Positions 23,981 through 32,245 of a DNA stretch of 34,159 nucleotides are shown in pieces. Every line of letters starts with the position of its first letter. The stretch's first letter is position 1. The translations under genes were made by a program, and so were the position numbers. The stretch lies in NCBI GenBank assembly GCA_947626475.1, contig CANQSK010000014.1:1-34159 (forward strand), written 5' to 3'. The notes beneath the pieces are model-generated. The model was not told where the DNA came from, searched no databases, and saw nothing but the letters and a program-made list of their open reading frames with translations. Source of the DNA: an uncultured Lachnospiraceae bacterium. GTDB lineage: Bacteria > Bacillota > Clostridia > Lachnospirales > Lachnospiraceae.

Positions 23981-25048
23981 ATGTTAGCAAAATTTAATGG
24001 GATTAAAATCAGCGGTGTGCTGGCTGTTCTGCCTAAAACAGAATACGATTATGATGAGGAGACAGCACATTTTGCTACCCCGGCCACTCGCCGCTTGAAG
24101 AGAGTTATGGGTTTCAGTAAACGACGTGCGGCTTTGTCGACTACAACTTCCAGTGATTTAGCGTTATATGGAATACGCTATCTTTTGGAGAATGATTTGT
24201 TAAAAAAAGAAGAGATTGGGGCTTTGCTAGTACTCAGTACTTCGCCGGATTATTATATCCCTCCGATGAGCAATGTTTTACATGGCGAGCTGGGACTGCC
24301 GTTTGATGTGGTCTGTATGGACATATCGCAGGCTTGTGCCGCCTATGTGTTGGGAATGTTCCAGGCCAGTATGCTTTTAGAGCATATGGAGGACGGCAAA
24401 AAAGTTGTTATGTGTACAAGTGATGTGTTATGCCGTAAAGATCCGGAATGGAAGATTGGCGAACCCTCTTTTGGCGGTGATGCTGCTACTATAACCATCA
24501 TGGAAAGGGACGAATCTGCGCCGACGGCTTATTACAGTATTTATAATGACGGCGCCAGGAGGGAGGCCTTGATTATGCATGCCGGCGGATTTCGGATGCC
24601 GCGCACGCCGGAGACAGCTATTCCTAACCATATTGTAGACGGAAAAGTTCGAAGCTATGACGACCTTTGGATGGATGGCTCCGCAGTATTCAACTTTATG
24701 CAGAAAGAGGTTCCGCCGGCCATTGAGGAAATTCTTTCTTATTCAGGCAGAACAAAGGATGAGATTGATTGGTATCTTTTCCATCAACCTAATAAATTTA
24801 TGCTACAGAAATTGTCTCAGCGTCTGGGAGTTCCGCAGGAGAAAATGCCGTGGAATATAGTTGAAAACTTTGGCAATTCCAGCGGAAGCTGTGTCGGTGT
24901 AGACATTGCTTATAATCTTGGTGAAGCCCTGCTGACTAACCGTTACACTTGCTGTTTATCCGGTTTTGGAGGCGGATTGTCGTGGGTTTCTGCGGTGGTT
25001 GAATTGGGTAATGTGGAGTTTTGCAGGATGATAATTTCCGATCTTTAA
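23981..25048 (+). CDS. 3-oxoacyl-ACP synthase III-like enzyme 3 (divergent)
   Basis: 355 residues, more diverged than copies 1 and 2. The triad is complete: Cys119 in ISQACAAY, His268 in YLFHQPN and Asn299 in NFGNSSGS. The FHQPN and NFGNSS contexts are the classic FabH-like ones, while copies 1 and 2 have HQAQ. Its opening (LPKTEYDYDEETAHF, then RVMGFSKRRAAL) differs from FabH, implying a different starter. As it follows a DltC-like carrier, it may condense an aminoacyl-type unit with malonyl-ACP, or act as an acyltransferase like CerJ-type relatives. Both are inference. No housekeeping fab genes surround it. Confidence 0.88.
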   Translation: MLAKFNGIKISGVLAVLPKTEYDYDEETAHFATPATRRLKRVMGFSKRRAALSTTTSSDLALYGIRYLLENDLLKKEEIGALLVLSTSPDYYIPPMSNVLHGELGLPFDVVCMDISQACAAYVLGMFQASMLLEHMEDGKKVVMCTSDVLCRKDPEWKIGEPSFGGDAATITIMERDESAPTAYYSIYNDGARREALIMHAGGFRMPRTPETAIPNHIVDGKVRSYDDLWMDGSAVFNFMQKEVPPAIEEILSYSGRTKDEIDWYLFHQPNKFMLQKLSQRLGVPQEKMPWNIVENFGNSSGSCVGVDIAYNLGEALLTNRYTCCLSGFGGGLSWVSAVVELGNVEFCRMIISDL

Positions 25049-25098
25049 TGTGATTGTAATTAAGCACATTTTGTTCTGGAAAGGGATTGAAAACAAAA

Positions 25099-25947
25099 AT
25101 GGAAAAGCTCTCTACCTGTGAACAGTATGCGGAGATACTTGCGAAGTTCAAGAAAAATGAAGAGAATTACTCCACTAATAAATTATTTATGCGTTCTGAA
25201 TTATCTTCTATGATTAGCGGAGGAAAACTCTGGGCAGAAGAATGCGATGGGACACTTTGGTTTTTTTCGGATGAAGAAGATTATTACAGCGCGCAATTTT
25301 ATGTTCCAGTCAATCAGCCGATTCGATTGGGCTGTCAGAAGAAGGATGTGTTGGTGGAGCTGACTGGTAACGATAAGCGCTATGATTTATCAGATGAGCA
25401 GAAACTGATAAATGCAGGTTTTGAAAAATACCGTAAGTATCTGGAATTGGAGTGTCTGCTGAATAATTCGATTGATGAGATCCGAGAACGGCTTGCAGTG
25501 ATGCGTGCTTTGGGAGAAAAAGAAGGGATTATTTGCCGCAAGGCGGTGAAAAAAGATTATCTTGAAATACGCAAACTTTGGATGACGACGCTTGGAAAAA
25601 AGTGCTATACCATTCCTGTTTTGACGGATGAACAGCTTGACGAGATGGAGCGGTATGGTCGGTGCGCTATTATTTGCGATGCGCAGGGAAATGTCCTTGC
25701 AGCAAGCAACTATTGGAAGAAAGATAAAGCTTTTTACAGTCATATTACGGCCTCATATCGGATGGGATTGGGAGGATGGGCGTCTCTTGAGAAATCCTTG
25801 AGTGAATATATGGAAGGATGTACAAGAGACGTTTCTTGGGTTGCGGATGATAATTACCGTTCCATGGCTATGGCTAAAATCTTAAAAAAGACGACAGGAA
25901 AATATTTTTGGCAGTTTATCTATAGGACAGATAAACATACTGGTTAA
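25099..25947 (+). CDS. GNAT-like acyltransferase 2 (two-lobed, uncharacterised)
   Basis: 282 residues from the ATG at 25099; an in-frame TTG at 25087 is too close to the AAAGGG SD. The C-terminal half carries GNAT-like features: ICRKAVKKDYLEIRKLWMTTL (a helix alpha1-like start), GRCAIICDAQGNVLAASNYWKKDKAFYSHI (beta-strands) and NYRSMAMAKILKKTTGKYFWQFIYR (C-terminal segment). The N-terminal lobe (SGGKLWAEECDGTLWFFSD...) ends INAGFEKYRKYLELE like its probable paralogue at 16533. The protein likely moves an acyl group from a carrier to an amine. The pairing of two GNAT-like copies with two carrier subtypes is suggestive but unproven. Confidence 0.6.
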   Translation: MEKLSTCEQYAEILAKFKKNEENYSTNKLFMRSELSSMISGGKLWAEECDGTLWFFSDEEDYYSAQFYVPVNQPIRLGCQKKDVLVELTGNDKRYDLSDEQKLINAGFEKYRKYLELECLLNNSIDEIRERLAVMRALGEKEGIICRKAVKKDYLEIRKLWMTTLGKKCYTIPVLTDEQLDEMERYGRCAIICDAQGNVLAASNYWKKDKAFYSHITASYRMGLGGWASLEKSLSEYMEGCTRDVSWVADDNYRSMAMAKILKKTTGKYFWQFIYRTDKHTG

Positions 25948-25986
25948 ATATATAAATTCATCTGCACGGAATAGGGAGGTTTCTAT

Positions 25987-27453
25987 ATGCTGACAGTTGT
26001 TGAAAAGCTATTTGAGAACGCTAAACGGAATCCCGACAAGCTGGCAGTAATTTTTGAAAACGAGGAAGTTACATACTGTCAATTGAAAGACTCAACTGTA
26101 CGGTTAGCGAATTGGTTCAAGACACAGGGAATAGAAAAAGGAGATCGTATCGTGGTACAGGCTGCTCATTGTAAATGGTATATTGTCGCCTGCTTTGCTT
26201 CACATTTATGTGGCGCCATCTTTGTACCTGTTGAGAAGACTTTGACGGAGAAAACATTGGAAGATACTGTGAAAAGGTTGAAGGCTAAGGCTGTAGTATC
26301 CAGGCTTGCTCCATTGGCGCATATATCACTGAATTATAGCGATATAGATGCGAAACTGGCAGGTGTGGAAGAAGAGCAACCGTGGCAATTTCCGGAATTG
26401 GAAATGGTTGCCAATATTATGTTAACATCTGGGACCACTGGTATTCCTAAAGGTGCTATCTTGACACAGAAGAATCTTGCTGCTAATTGTTTAGTCAGAC
26501 TTTCGGAAATAGAGATATCTGAGAGTGATGTTGGGATTACATTTATACCTTTGAATCATGTCGCTTGTGAGCGGGTATGGGAAACAGCAATATATACTGG
26601 AAGCACATATATTATGCTGGATGGTATGATAAAGATGAACAGATTCTATGAGTTTATTGATAAATATAATGTAAATACATTTAATATGCCGCCTTCAGGC
26701 ATCGCATCTCTGGAGTATTTATCTCAAAGTAAACTTTATGAATATGCTGAACAAATAGATTATATTTGTATTCAGTCAGCTCCAATACAGGAGCCTCAAC
26801 GGCGCTATTTAAAAGCGATGCTACCGAAAAGCAAATTGTTTTATGTTTACGGCTCAACAGAAACAGGAACTGCAACAATACATCGTTTGGATGAAGATCA
26901 GAAAGAGATCCGTTGCGTGGGTCGCCCATGTGAGGGTGTAGATATAAGAATTTGGGATAACAATATGCAAGATGTTGCGTATGGTGTTCAGGGACGTGTA
27001 GCTATACGAGATGATATGAATTGTAAAGGTTATTGGGGCATGCCAGAAGTGTTGAAAGATGTTTATTATAACGAATTTTTTTTGACTAATGACCTGGGTT
27101 ACTTAGATGAGGATGGATTTTTATATATTCTCGGGAGGATCGACGATGTTATTAATGTTGGCGGTTTGAAATTGCTGCCCTCTGAGGTTGAAAAAGCAAC
27201 GATGGAAATAACAGGAATTGATGAGTGTCTCTGTTATGACGTACCCAACGCAGTCACAGGCAGAGCGGTAAAACTGCTCGTCAGGTTAGCAGGAGATAGT
27301 AGATTGAGTGCAAGTGACATTCGTGCTGCGCTTGCAGTTAAATTGGATAATTATAAAGTGCCGTCAGTGATTGAATTTGTTCCAGAAATTATGAAGAATC
27401 CAAACGGAAAGCCAGACAGGAAGTACTATTATTCAAAAGATGGTGGACATTAA
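25987..27453 (+). CDS. AMP-forming acyl-CoA/acyl-ACP ligase
   Basis: 488 residues. P-loop MLTSGTTGIPKGAILTQ (~145-161), A5 YVYGSTETGTA, A7 LTNDLGYLDEDGFLYILGR, A8 DDVINVGGLKLLPSEVE and the catalytic lysine in NPNGKPDRKYY are present. The motif set is that of fatty acid/aryl-acid CoA ligases (ANL family) rather than DltA, and it lacks the FD-type amino-binding site, so a free carboxylic acid is the likely substrate. With ACP 4 encoded 35 bases downstream it may charge that carrier directly, supplying the starter unit for a KAS III enzyme. AGGGAGG precedes the ATG. Gene composition is still AT-rich here. Confidence 0.88.
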   Translation: MLTVVEKLFENAKRNPDKLAVIFENEEVTYCQLKDSTVRLANWFKTQGIEKGDRIVVQAAHCKWYIVACFASHLCGAIFVPVEKTLTEKTLEDTVKRLKAKAVVSRLAPLAHISLNYSDIDAKLAGVEEEQPWQFPELEMVANIMLTSGTTGIPKGAILTQKNLAANCLVRLSEIEISESDVGITFIPLNHVACERVWETAIYTGSTYIMLDGMIKMNRFYEFIDKYNVNTFNMPPSGIASLEYLSQSKLYEYAEQIDYICIQSAPIQEPQRRYLKAMLPKSKLFYVYGSTETGTATIHRLDEDQKEIRCVGRPCEGVDIRIWDNNMQDVAYGVQGRVAIRDDMNCKGYWGMPEVLKDVYYNEFFLTNDLGYLDEDGFLYILGRIDDVINVGGLKLLPSEVEKATMEITGIDECLCYDVPNAVTGRAVKLLVRLAGDSRLSASDIRAALAVKLDNYKVPSVIEFVPEIMKNPNGKPDRKYYYSKDGGH

Positions 27454-27488
27454 AACAGATGAATTTCATAAATAATAAGGAGTAAAAG

Positions 27489-27722
27489 ATGGAGCAAAGA
27501 ATACGGGAACTGTTGAGTAAGGGAATACCGGAGATTGATTTTTGTTCGTCGGAAGAACTTGTAGATGACGGGATACTCGATTCGCTGTCACTGATGACGG
27601 TTATTGGACTGTTGAATAAAGAATTTGACATCGAAATCTCGTTTAATGAACTGACAGAGGATAATTTTAATTCTATCAAAGGCATGGCAGCTATGATAAC
27701 AAGGCTGCAAAAGGAGAAATAA
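27489..27722 (+). CDS. Acyl carrier protein 4
   Basis: 77 residues, attachment site VDDGILDSLSLMTV with Ser32, the same DG-LDS subtype and serine position as ACP 3. It follows the acyl ligase by 35 bases and precedes the malonyltransferase by only two, so it may carry the ligase-derived starter, the malonyl extender, or both. AATAAGGAG precedes the ATG. This is the last gene of the AT-rich block; base composition changes sharply in the next gene. Confidence 0.92.
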   Translation: MEQRIRELLSKGIPEIDFCSSEELVDDGILDSLSLMTVIGLLNKEFDIEISFNELTEDNFNSIKGMAAMITRLQKEK

Positions 27723-27724
27723 TT

Positions 27725-28639
27725 ATGAAGAACATTGCAATCATTTTCCCTGGCCAGGGCGCGCAGATCGCGGGCATGGCCAGGGATTTTTATGACAACT
27801 ACCCATGCAGCAAGGCTGTATTTGATATTGCCTCGCAGGCCTGCGGACTGGACCTGGCGGAACTTTGCTTTACGGAAAATGACCGTCTCGATAAAACGGA
27901 ATACACCCAGGTTGCTCTGCTTACGGCAGAATTGGCCATGATGGCTGCCGTACGTGAGACAGGCGTGGCGCCTGCTGTCACGGCAGGACAGAGCCTTGGC
28001 GAATATGCGGCGCTGGTTACTGCCGGGTATTTAGATTTGACTGACGCGGTGCGTCTGGTGAGGGAGCGGGGCATCCTGATGCAGAATGCTGTACCGGTAG
28101 GTAAAGGCGCAATGGTGGCGGTGGTTGGTCTGACCGCTGATGCGGTAGAGGAATTCTGCCGCAGGGCAGACGGGGTGGTGGAAGTCTCCAACTACAACTC
28201 ACAGAAACAGACTGTGGTTTCGGGAGAACGTGAGGCTGTCCTTCAGGTCAAGCAGATGGCAGAAGATGCCCATGCCCGTCTGGCAGTAGAGCTTAATGTG
28301 AGTATTCCGTCTCACTCGCCTTTGATGCGTCCGGCGGCCGAAGCGCTGCAAAAAACACTGGCTGGCGTAACGCTGCATACAGGCAGTATCCCTTATGTTG
28401 CCAATGTCAGTGCGGAATATGTTACAGATGCTGCCGCAATTAAGGAATTACTGGTACATCAGATGTACAGCGCTGTGCGTTGGGAACAGAGTATACGCGC
28501 TATGCAGGCGACTGGTGTGGAACTGTTTTTAGAGGTAGGCCCGGGCGAGACGTTGACAAAGATGAACAAAAAGATCGACCGCACGCTGACAGCTCGGAAT
28601 ATCGCTTCTGTTGAAGATCTGCTGGCGCTGCAGGTCTGA
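27725..28639 (+). CDS. Malonyl-CoA:ACP transacylase (FabD-like)
   Basis: 304 residues. The nucleophile motif is GQSLGEYAAL with Ser90, the carboxylate-binding Arg is in VRERGILMQ (~115), and catalytic His197 lies in SIPSHSPLM. The VEVSNYNSQKQTVVSGE and LEVGPGETLTKM segments are also standard FabD. It transfers malonyl, or possibly methylmalonyl, from CoA to a carrier protein, giving the extender for the KAS III enzymes. The Arg supports a carboxylated substrate. It starts two bases after ACP 4, so it is coupled to it. The gene is markedly GC-richer than the upstream block. It appears to be a dedicated second copy, since no other fab genes surround it. Confidence 0.93.
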   Translation: MKNIAIIFPGQGAQIAGMARDFYDNYPCSKAVFDIASQACGLDLAELCFTENDRLDKTEYTQVALLTAELAMMAAVRETGVAPAVTAGQSLGEYAALVTAGYLDLTDAVRLVRERGILMQNAVPVGKGAMVAVVGLTADAVEEFCRRADGVVEVSNYNSQKQTVVSGEREAVLQVKQMAEDAHARLAVELNVSIPSHSPLMRPAAEALQKTLAGVTLHTGSIPYVANVSAEYVTDAAAIKELLVHQMYSAVRWEQSIRAMQATGVELFLEVGPGETLTKMNKKIDRTLTARNIASVEDLLALQV

Positions 28640-28674
28640 ATGCACGGCACAAAGGAAGGAGAGGATATACCTAC

Positions 28675-30216
28675 ATGTGGCAGGATAAGATAGAACAGCT
28701 TAAAGCCCTGCGGGAAAAGGCCGCGGCCGGAGGAGGTCCGGCACGGGTAGAAAAGCAGCATCAGAGCGGCAAGCTGACGGCGCGGGAGCGCATCGATTTG
28801 TTGTTGGATCCGGGCAGCTTTGTTGAGGTCAACGGACTGATGGAATCCCGAATCGATGATTTTGGGCTGGACAAGCGCCGATTTCCCGGAGATGGCGTCG
28901 TCACCGGATACGGAACAGTGGATGGGCGTACAGTGTGCGTTGCGTCAGAGGATTTTACTGTTATTGGCGGTACATTGGGTGAATACCATTCGTTGAAGAT
29001 CTGTGGGATACAGGACATGGCCATGTCAATGCGGGTGCCGTTTATCTCAATTAATGACAGCGGCGGAGCCCGTATTGAAGAAGGTATCTCAGCACTGAGC
29101 GGTTACAGTGGTATGTTCCTGCGCAACACGCAGGCTTCCGGCGTTATTCCGCAGATTGCGGTCATCGTGGGACCGTGTTCAGGGGGTGCGTGCTATGCCC
29201 CTGCCATATGTGATTTTATTTTTCTTGTTAGAAACGTCAGTAAGATGTTTATCACCGGTCCAAAGGTGGTCCAGTCGGTGTTAGGTGAGGTAACGACGGT
29301 TGAAGATTTGGGCGGCGCGGAGATACACGCACACAAAAGCGGTGTCAGTCACTTTCTCTATGATGAGGAGGAGAGTTGTTTTGCCGGTGTGCGGAGACTT
29401 CTTTCTTATTTGCCGCAGAACAATCGGGAACAACCACCGGTTGCAGCTGCCAAACAGGTGGACGGCCCAGCTGATCTGAAGGCTATCGTTCCGGACAACG
29501 CCCGCCGCCCCTATGACGTGCATGAGGTTATTCGCGCTATTATAGATAACGGCAGCTTTATGGAAGTGCAGCAGCAGTTTGCTCCCAATGCGGTGGTCGG
29601 ATTCGGCCGTATGGATGGTGAGACGGTTGGATTTGTTGCCAATCAGCCCGCTTACTTAGGCGGTTCACTGGATTGTGACAGTTCAGATAAGATTGCCCGT
29701 TTCATCCGCTTCTGTGACTGCTTTAATATACCACTGGTTTCTCTTGTCGATGTCCCGGCGTTTATGCCGGGGAGGGATCAGGAACACAAAGGCATCATCC
29801 GGCACGGAGCCAAGATCCTGTACGCTTATTCCGAAGCGACAGTACCTAAGATTTCGCTTATTATGCGCAAGGCTTATGGCGGGGCATACATCGCCATGAA
29901 CAGCAAAAATATGGGCGCGGATATTGTGTATGCCTGGCCCATCGCTGAGATTGCGGTGATGGGCGCAGAGGGTGCTATTAATATATTGTGGAAGAAAGAC
30001 ATGGCGAAGGCGGAAGATCCGCAGGCCTTTATCAGAGAGAAAACAGCTGAATTTGAGGATAAGTTTATGAATCCTTTCATTGCGGCCAAGCGAGGATATG
30101 TGGATGAAATCATTCTGCCGGAGGAGACTCGTCCGCGTATTCGTGCCGCGTTGGATATGCTCAAAACGAAGAAAGCGGAGCTGCCGGCTAAAAAGCATGG
30201 TAACATTCCGCTGTGA
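28675..30216 (+). CDS. Acyl-CoA carboxyltransferase / methylmalonyl-CoA decarboxylase alpha-like subunit
   Basis: 513 residues of the biotin-dependent carboxyltransferase family. The two crotonase-like halves carry the oxyanion Gly pairs INDSGGARIEEG (~126-137), GPCSGGACYAP (~167-176) and MRKAYGGAYIAMNSK (~397-411). GGAYI has Ile at the position that is Asp in propionyl-CoA carboxylases and influences acyl-CoA choice, so acetyl-CoA or a broad preference is plausible; MmdA-type decarboxylases share this residue. No biotin carboxylase, BCCP or membrane decarboxylase subunit is in the window, so partners must come from elsewhere. Beside a FabD-like gene, making malonyl or methylmalonyl extender is the simplest role. 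It ends overlapping the next GTG start. Confidence 0.88.
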   Translation: MWQDKIEQLKALREKAAAGGGPARVEKQHQSGKLTARERIDLLLDPGSFVEVNGLMESRIDDFGLDKRRFPGDGVVTGYGTVDGRTVCVASEDFTVIGGTLGEYHSLKICGIQDMAMSMRVPFISINDSGGARIEEGISALSGYSGMFLRNTQASGVIPQIAVIVGPCSGGACYAPAICDFIFLVRNVSKMFITGPKVVQSVLGEVTTVEDLGGAEIHAHKSGVSHFLYDEEESCFAGVRRLLSYLPQNNREQPPVAAAKQVDGPADLKAIVPDNARRPYDVHEVIRAIIDNGSFMEVQQQFAPNAVVGFGRMDGETVGFVANQPAYLGGSLDCDSSDKIARFIRFCDCFNIPLVSLVDVPAFMPGRDQEHKGIIRHGAKILYAYSEATVPKISLIMRKAYGGAYIAMNSKNMGADIVYAWPIAEIAVMGAEGAINILWKKDMAKAEDPQAFIREKTAEFEDKFMNPFIAAKRGYVDEIILPEETRPRIRAALDMLKTKKAELPAKKHGNIPL

Positions 30217-31331
30217 GGATTATGGGACAGGAAATTTTTGTGACGCGGCCATCGCTGCCGCCTTTTGAAGAATATGCCGCTATGCTGCGGCCTTTGTGGG
30301 AGAGCCGGTGGCTGACGAACATGGGAACATATCATGATCAGCTGGAACGGGAACTAAAGGATTATCTGCAGGTACCGGAGCTTTCCTTGTTCTGTAATGG
30401 GCATCTGGCATTGGAAGGTGCTTTGCAGATAGCGGGACTGTCTGGCGAAGTCATTACTACGCCCTATACTTTTGCTTCTACAGTACATGCCATTGTGCGG
30501 CAGGGGCTCACTCCGGTCCTGTGCGACGTCAAGCCGGAGGATGGTACGCTGGACGAAACACAGCTGGAGAGTCTTATAACCGAAAGAACTTCTGCTATTG
30601 TTCCGGTGCATGTGTACGGACATTGCTGTAATGTAGAAGCAATCGGCAGTATCGCTGAAAAATATGGCTTGAAAGTGATTTATGATGCTGCTCACGCTTT
30701 CGGAGTGACCTTGGGCGGACGGGGAATCGGGACTTTCGGAGATATGTCCATGTTCAGCTTTCACGCAACTAAGATATTCAACACCGTTGAAGGAGGGGCT
30801 GTTGCTTTTCATAACCCTGCCCTGCGGACGAAATTTCGTGCCATCAAGAACTTTGGTATTCAGGACGAAGAAACGATTACCGAGATTGGCGGCAATGCCA
30901 AGCTCAATGAACTGCAGGCGGCCATGGGCTTGTGTAATCTGCGTTATGTTGACCGGGATATCGCTCGCAGCAGGGTATTGAGTGAACGTTATCACGAACG
31001 GTTGTCCTGCGTTTCCGGCATACGCTTTTTCACTCCTCGCGCGGATGCTGCCCCTAATTATGCTTATATGCCTGTGTGTATTGAGCCGGAAACTTTTGGC
31101 GCAGACCGTGACGCCGTGCAGGCGGCGCTGCGTGAGCATGGAGTTTATCTGCGTAAGTATTTTTATCCTATCGTCAGTGAGTATGCGTGCTACCGGCAGC
31201 GTTTCGCAGGATGTTGTCTGCCGCAGGCGGAACGCTTGTCCCGCCAGGTGCTGACACTGCCGATTTATGCCGATTTGGAGCTGCAGGATGTGGACCGCAT
31301 CTGTGATTTGATTCTGCAGGTTGCCCATTGA
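30213..31331 (+). CDS. DegT/DnrJ/EryC1/StrS sugar aminotransferase (VioA/QdtB-like)
   Basis: 372 residues from the GTG at 30213, which overlaps the previous stop by four bases; the in-frame ATG at 30222 is an equally possible start. PLP-enzyme landmarks: FCNGHLALEGAL, TPYTFASTVHAI, Asp158 in IYDAAHAFGV and Lys187 in SFHATKIFNTVEGGA. The TVEGGA context is typical of enzymes acting on dTDP- or UDP-keto-6-deoxyhexoses such as VioA (4-amino product) or QdtB/FdtB (3-amino product). It makes the amino group that the acyltransferases of this operon would acylate. No dTDP-glucose synthesis genes are here, so its keto-sugar comes from enzymes encoded elsewhere. Confidence 0.9.
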   Translation: MRIMGQEIFVTRPSLPPFEEYAAMLRPLWESRWLTNMGTYHDQLERELKDYLQVPELSLFCNGHLALEGALQIAGLSGEVITTPYTFASTVHAIVRQGLTPVLCDVKPEDGTLDETQLESLITERTSAIVPVHVYGHCCNVEAIGSIAEKYGLKVIYDAAHAFGVTLGGRGIGTFGDMSMFSFHATKIFNTVEGGAVAFHNPALRTKFRAIKNFGIQDEETITEIGGNAKLNELQAAMGLCNLRYVDRDIARSRVLSERYHERLSCVSGIRFFTPRADAAPNYAYMPVCIEPETFGADRDAVQAALREHGVYLRKYFYPIVSEYACYRQRFAGCCLPQAERLSRQVLTLPIYADLELQDVDRICDLILQVAH

Positions 31332-31356
31332 GACAACGGAAAGGAGTTTAGATTCG

Positions 31357-32211
31357 ATGATAGATGTCTGTTCCTTGGATATGAGCGTCAAGCCCTTGGT
31401 TTCTATCTGGTGCCTGACCTATAATTTTGCCCCTTTTATCCGACAGGCGATGGAGGGATTTTTGGATCAGGAAACGGATTTTCCCTATGAGATTTTGATT
31501 CATGACGATTTTTCTACTGATGATACGGTCGCCGTTTTGCGGGAATATCAGCAGAAGTACCCAGATAAGATACGGCTGCTGCTGGAAGAGGCAAATCAGG
31601 GGACGAAGCATCTGCACCGTTTCCTCGACAAGGTGCGCGGCGATTATGTGGCGATCTGTGAAGGCGACGATTACTGGACGGATCCGCATAAACTGCAGAA
31701 ACAACTGGGTTTTCTGCGCGAACACCCTGAATATGCGATGGCCTTTACTGCCTGTGATATCGAGGAAAATGGTGTTATCGTGGATGTCAGAGAACCATAT
31801 AAAAAGGTTAAGACTGTCTCAGCAGGGACCGTTATTGTTGTTGGGGGATTTCTCTGCCCGTCTGCCTCTCTTGTTATAAAAAAGGAACATCTGTATACTC
31901 TTCCGGATTACTATTTCCAGGCTGATACAGCAGATTATCCCATGCAGATCCATATGGCGTCCTGCGGCAAAGTATATTACCTGCCTGATCATACTTGTGT
32001 GTACCGGCGCGGGCGGGCTGGTTCCTGGTCCACAAATGTTAAAGCCAGCCAGGAGAGGTATCTTGCTCACTATAAGAATGAGGTGGCCTGGCTGAATGCG
32101 GTAAATACTGCAACAAACGGCCGCTACAGGCTGGCATTGGCCGTGCGGAAGATGATATATCGTATGGGACCGGTCCGAAACTGGTACCGGCTTCACAAGT
32201 CGTCAAAGTAA
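31357..32211 (+). CDS. Family 2 glycosyltransferase
   Basis: 284 residues from the ATG at 31357, chosen because AAAGGAG at 31340-31346 fits; the frame is open further upstream into the preceding gene. GT-A fold motifs: PLVSIWCLTYNFAPFI, YEILIHDDFSTDDTV and VAICEGDDYWTDPHKL, whose DD pair binds nucleotide sugar and metal. It adds one sugar to the lipid-linked oligosaccharide on the cytoplasmic face. It is the only glycosyltransferase in the operon besides the initiating transferase, so the repeat unit is either short or completed by enzymes outside the window. The product of the DegT/acyl pathway is a good candidate donor, by adjacency. Confidence 0.92.
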   Translation: MIDVCSLDMSVKPLVSIWCLTYNFAPFIRQAMEGFLDQETDFPYEILIHDDFSTDDTVAVLREYQQKYPDKIRLLLEEANQGTKHLHRFLDKVRGDYVAICEGDDYWTDPHKLQKQLGFLREHPEYAMAFTACDIEENGVIVDVREPYKKVKTVSAGTVIVVGGFLCPSASLVIKKEHLYTLPDYYFQADTADYPMQIHMASCGKVYYLPDHTCVYRRGRAGSWSTNVKASQERYLAHYKNEVAWLNAVNTATNGRYRLALAVRKMIYRMGPVRNWYRLHKSSK

Positions 32212-32245
32212 TATCTGGTAATAAATGGATGCAGGGAGATTCAGC

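Noticed and set aside
16273-30216. Modular PKS/NRPS megasynthase or ordinary fatty acid operon
   Set aside because: All proteins are discrete, there is no KAS I/II, dehydratase or enoyl reductase, and the genes lie within a glycan operon.
30354-31391. 345-codon minus-strand open frame
   Set aside because: It is antisense to the DegT aminotransferase, whose active-site motifs are clear.
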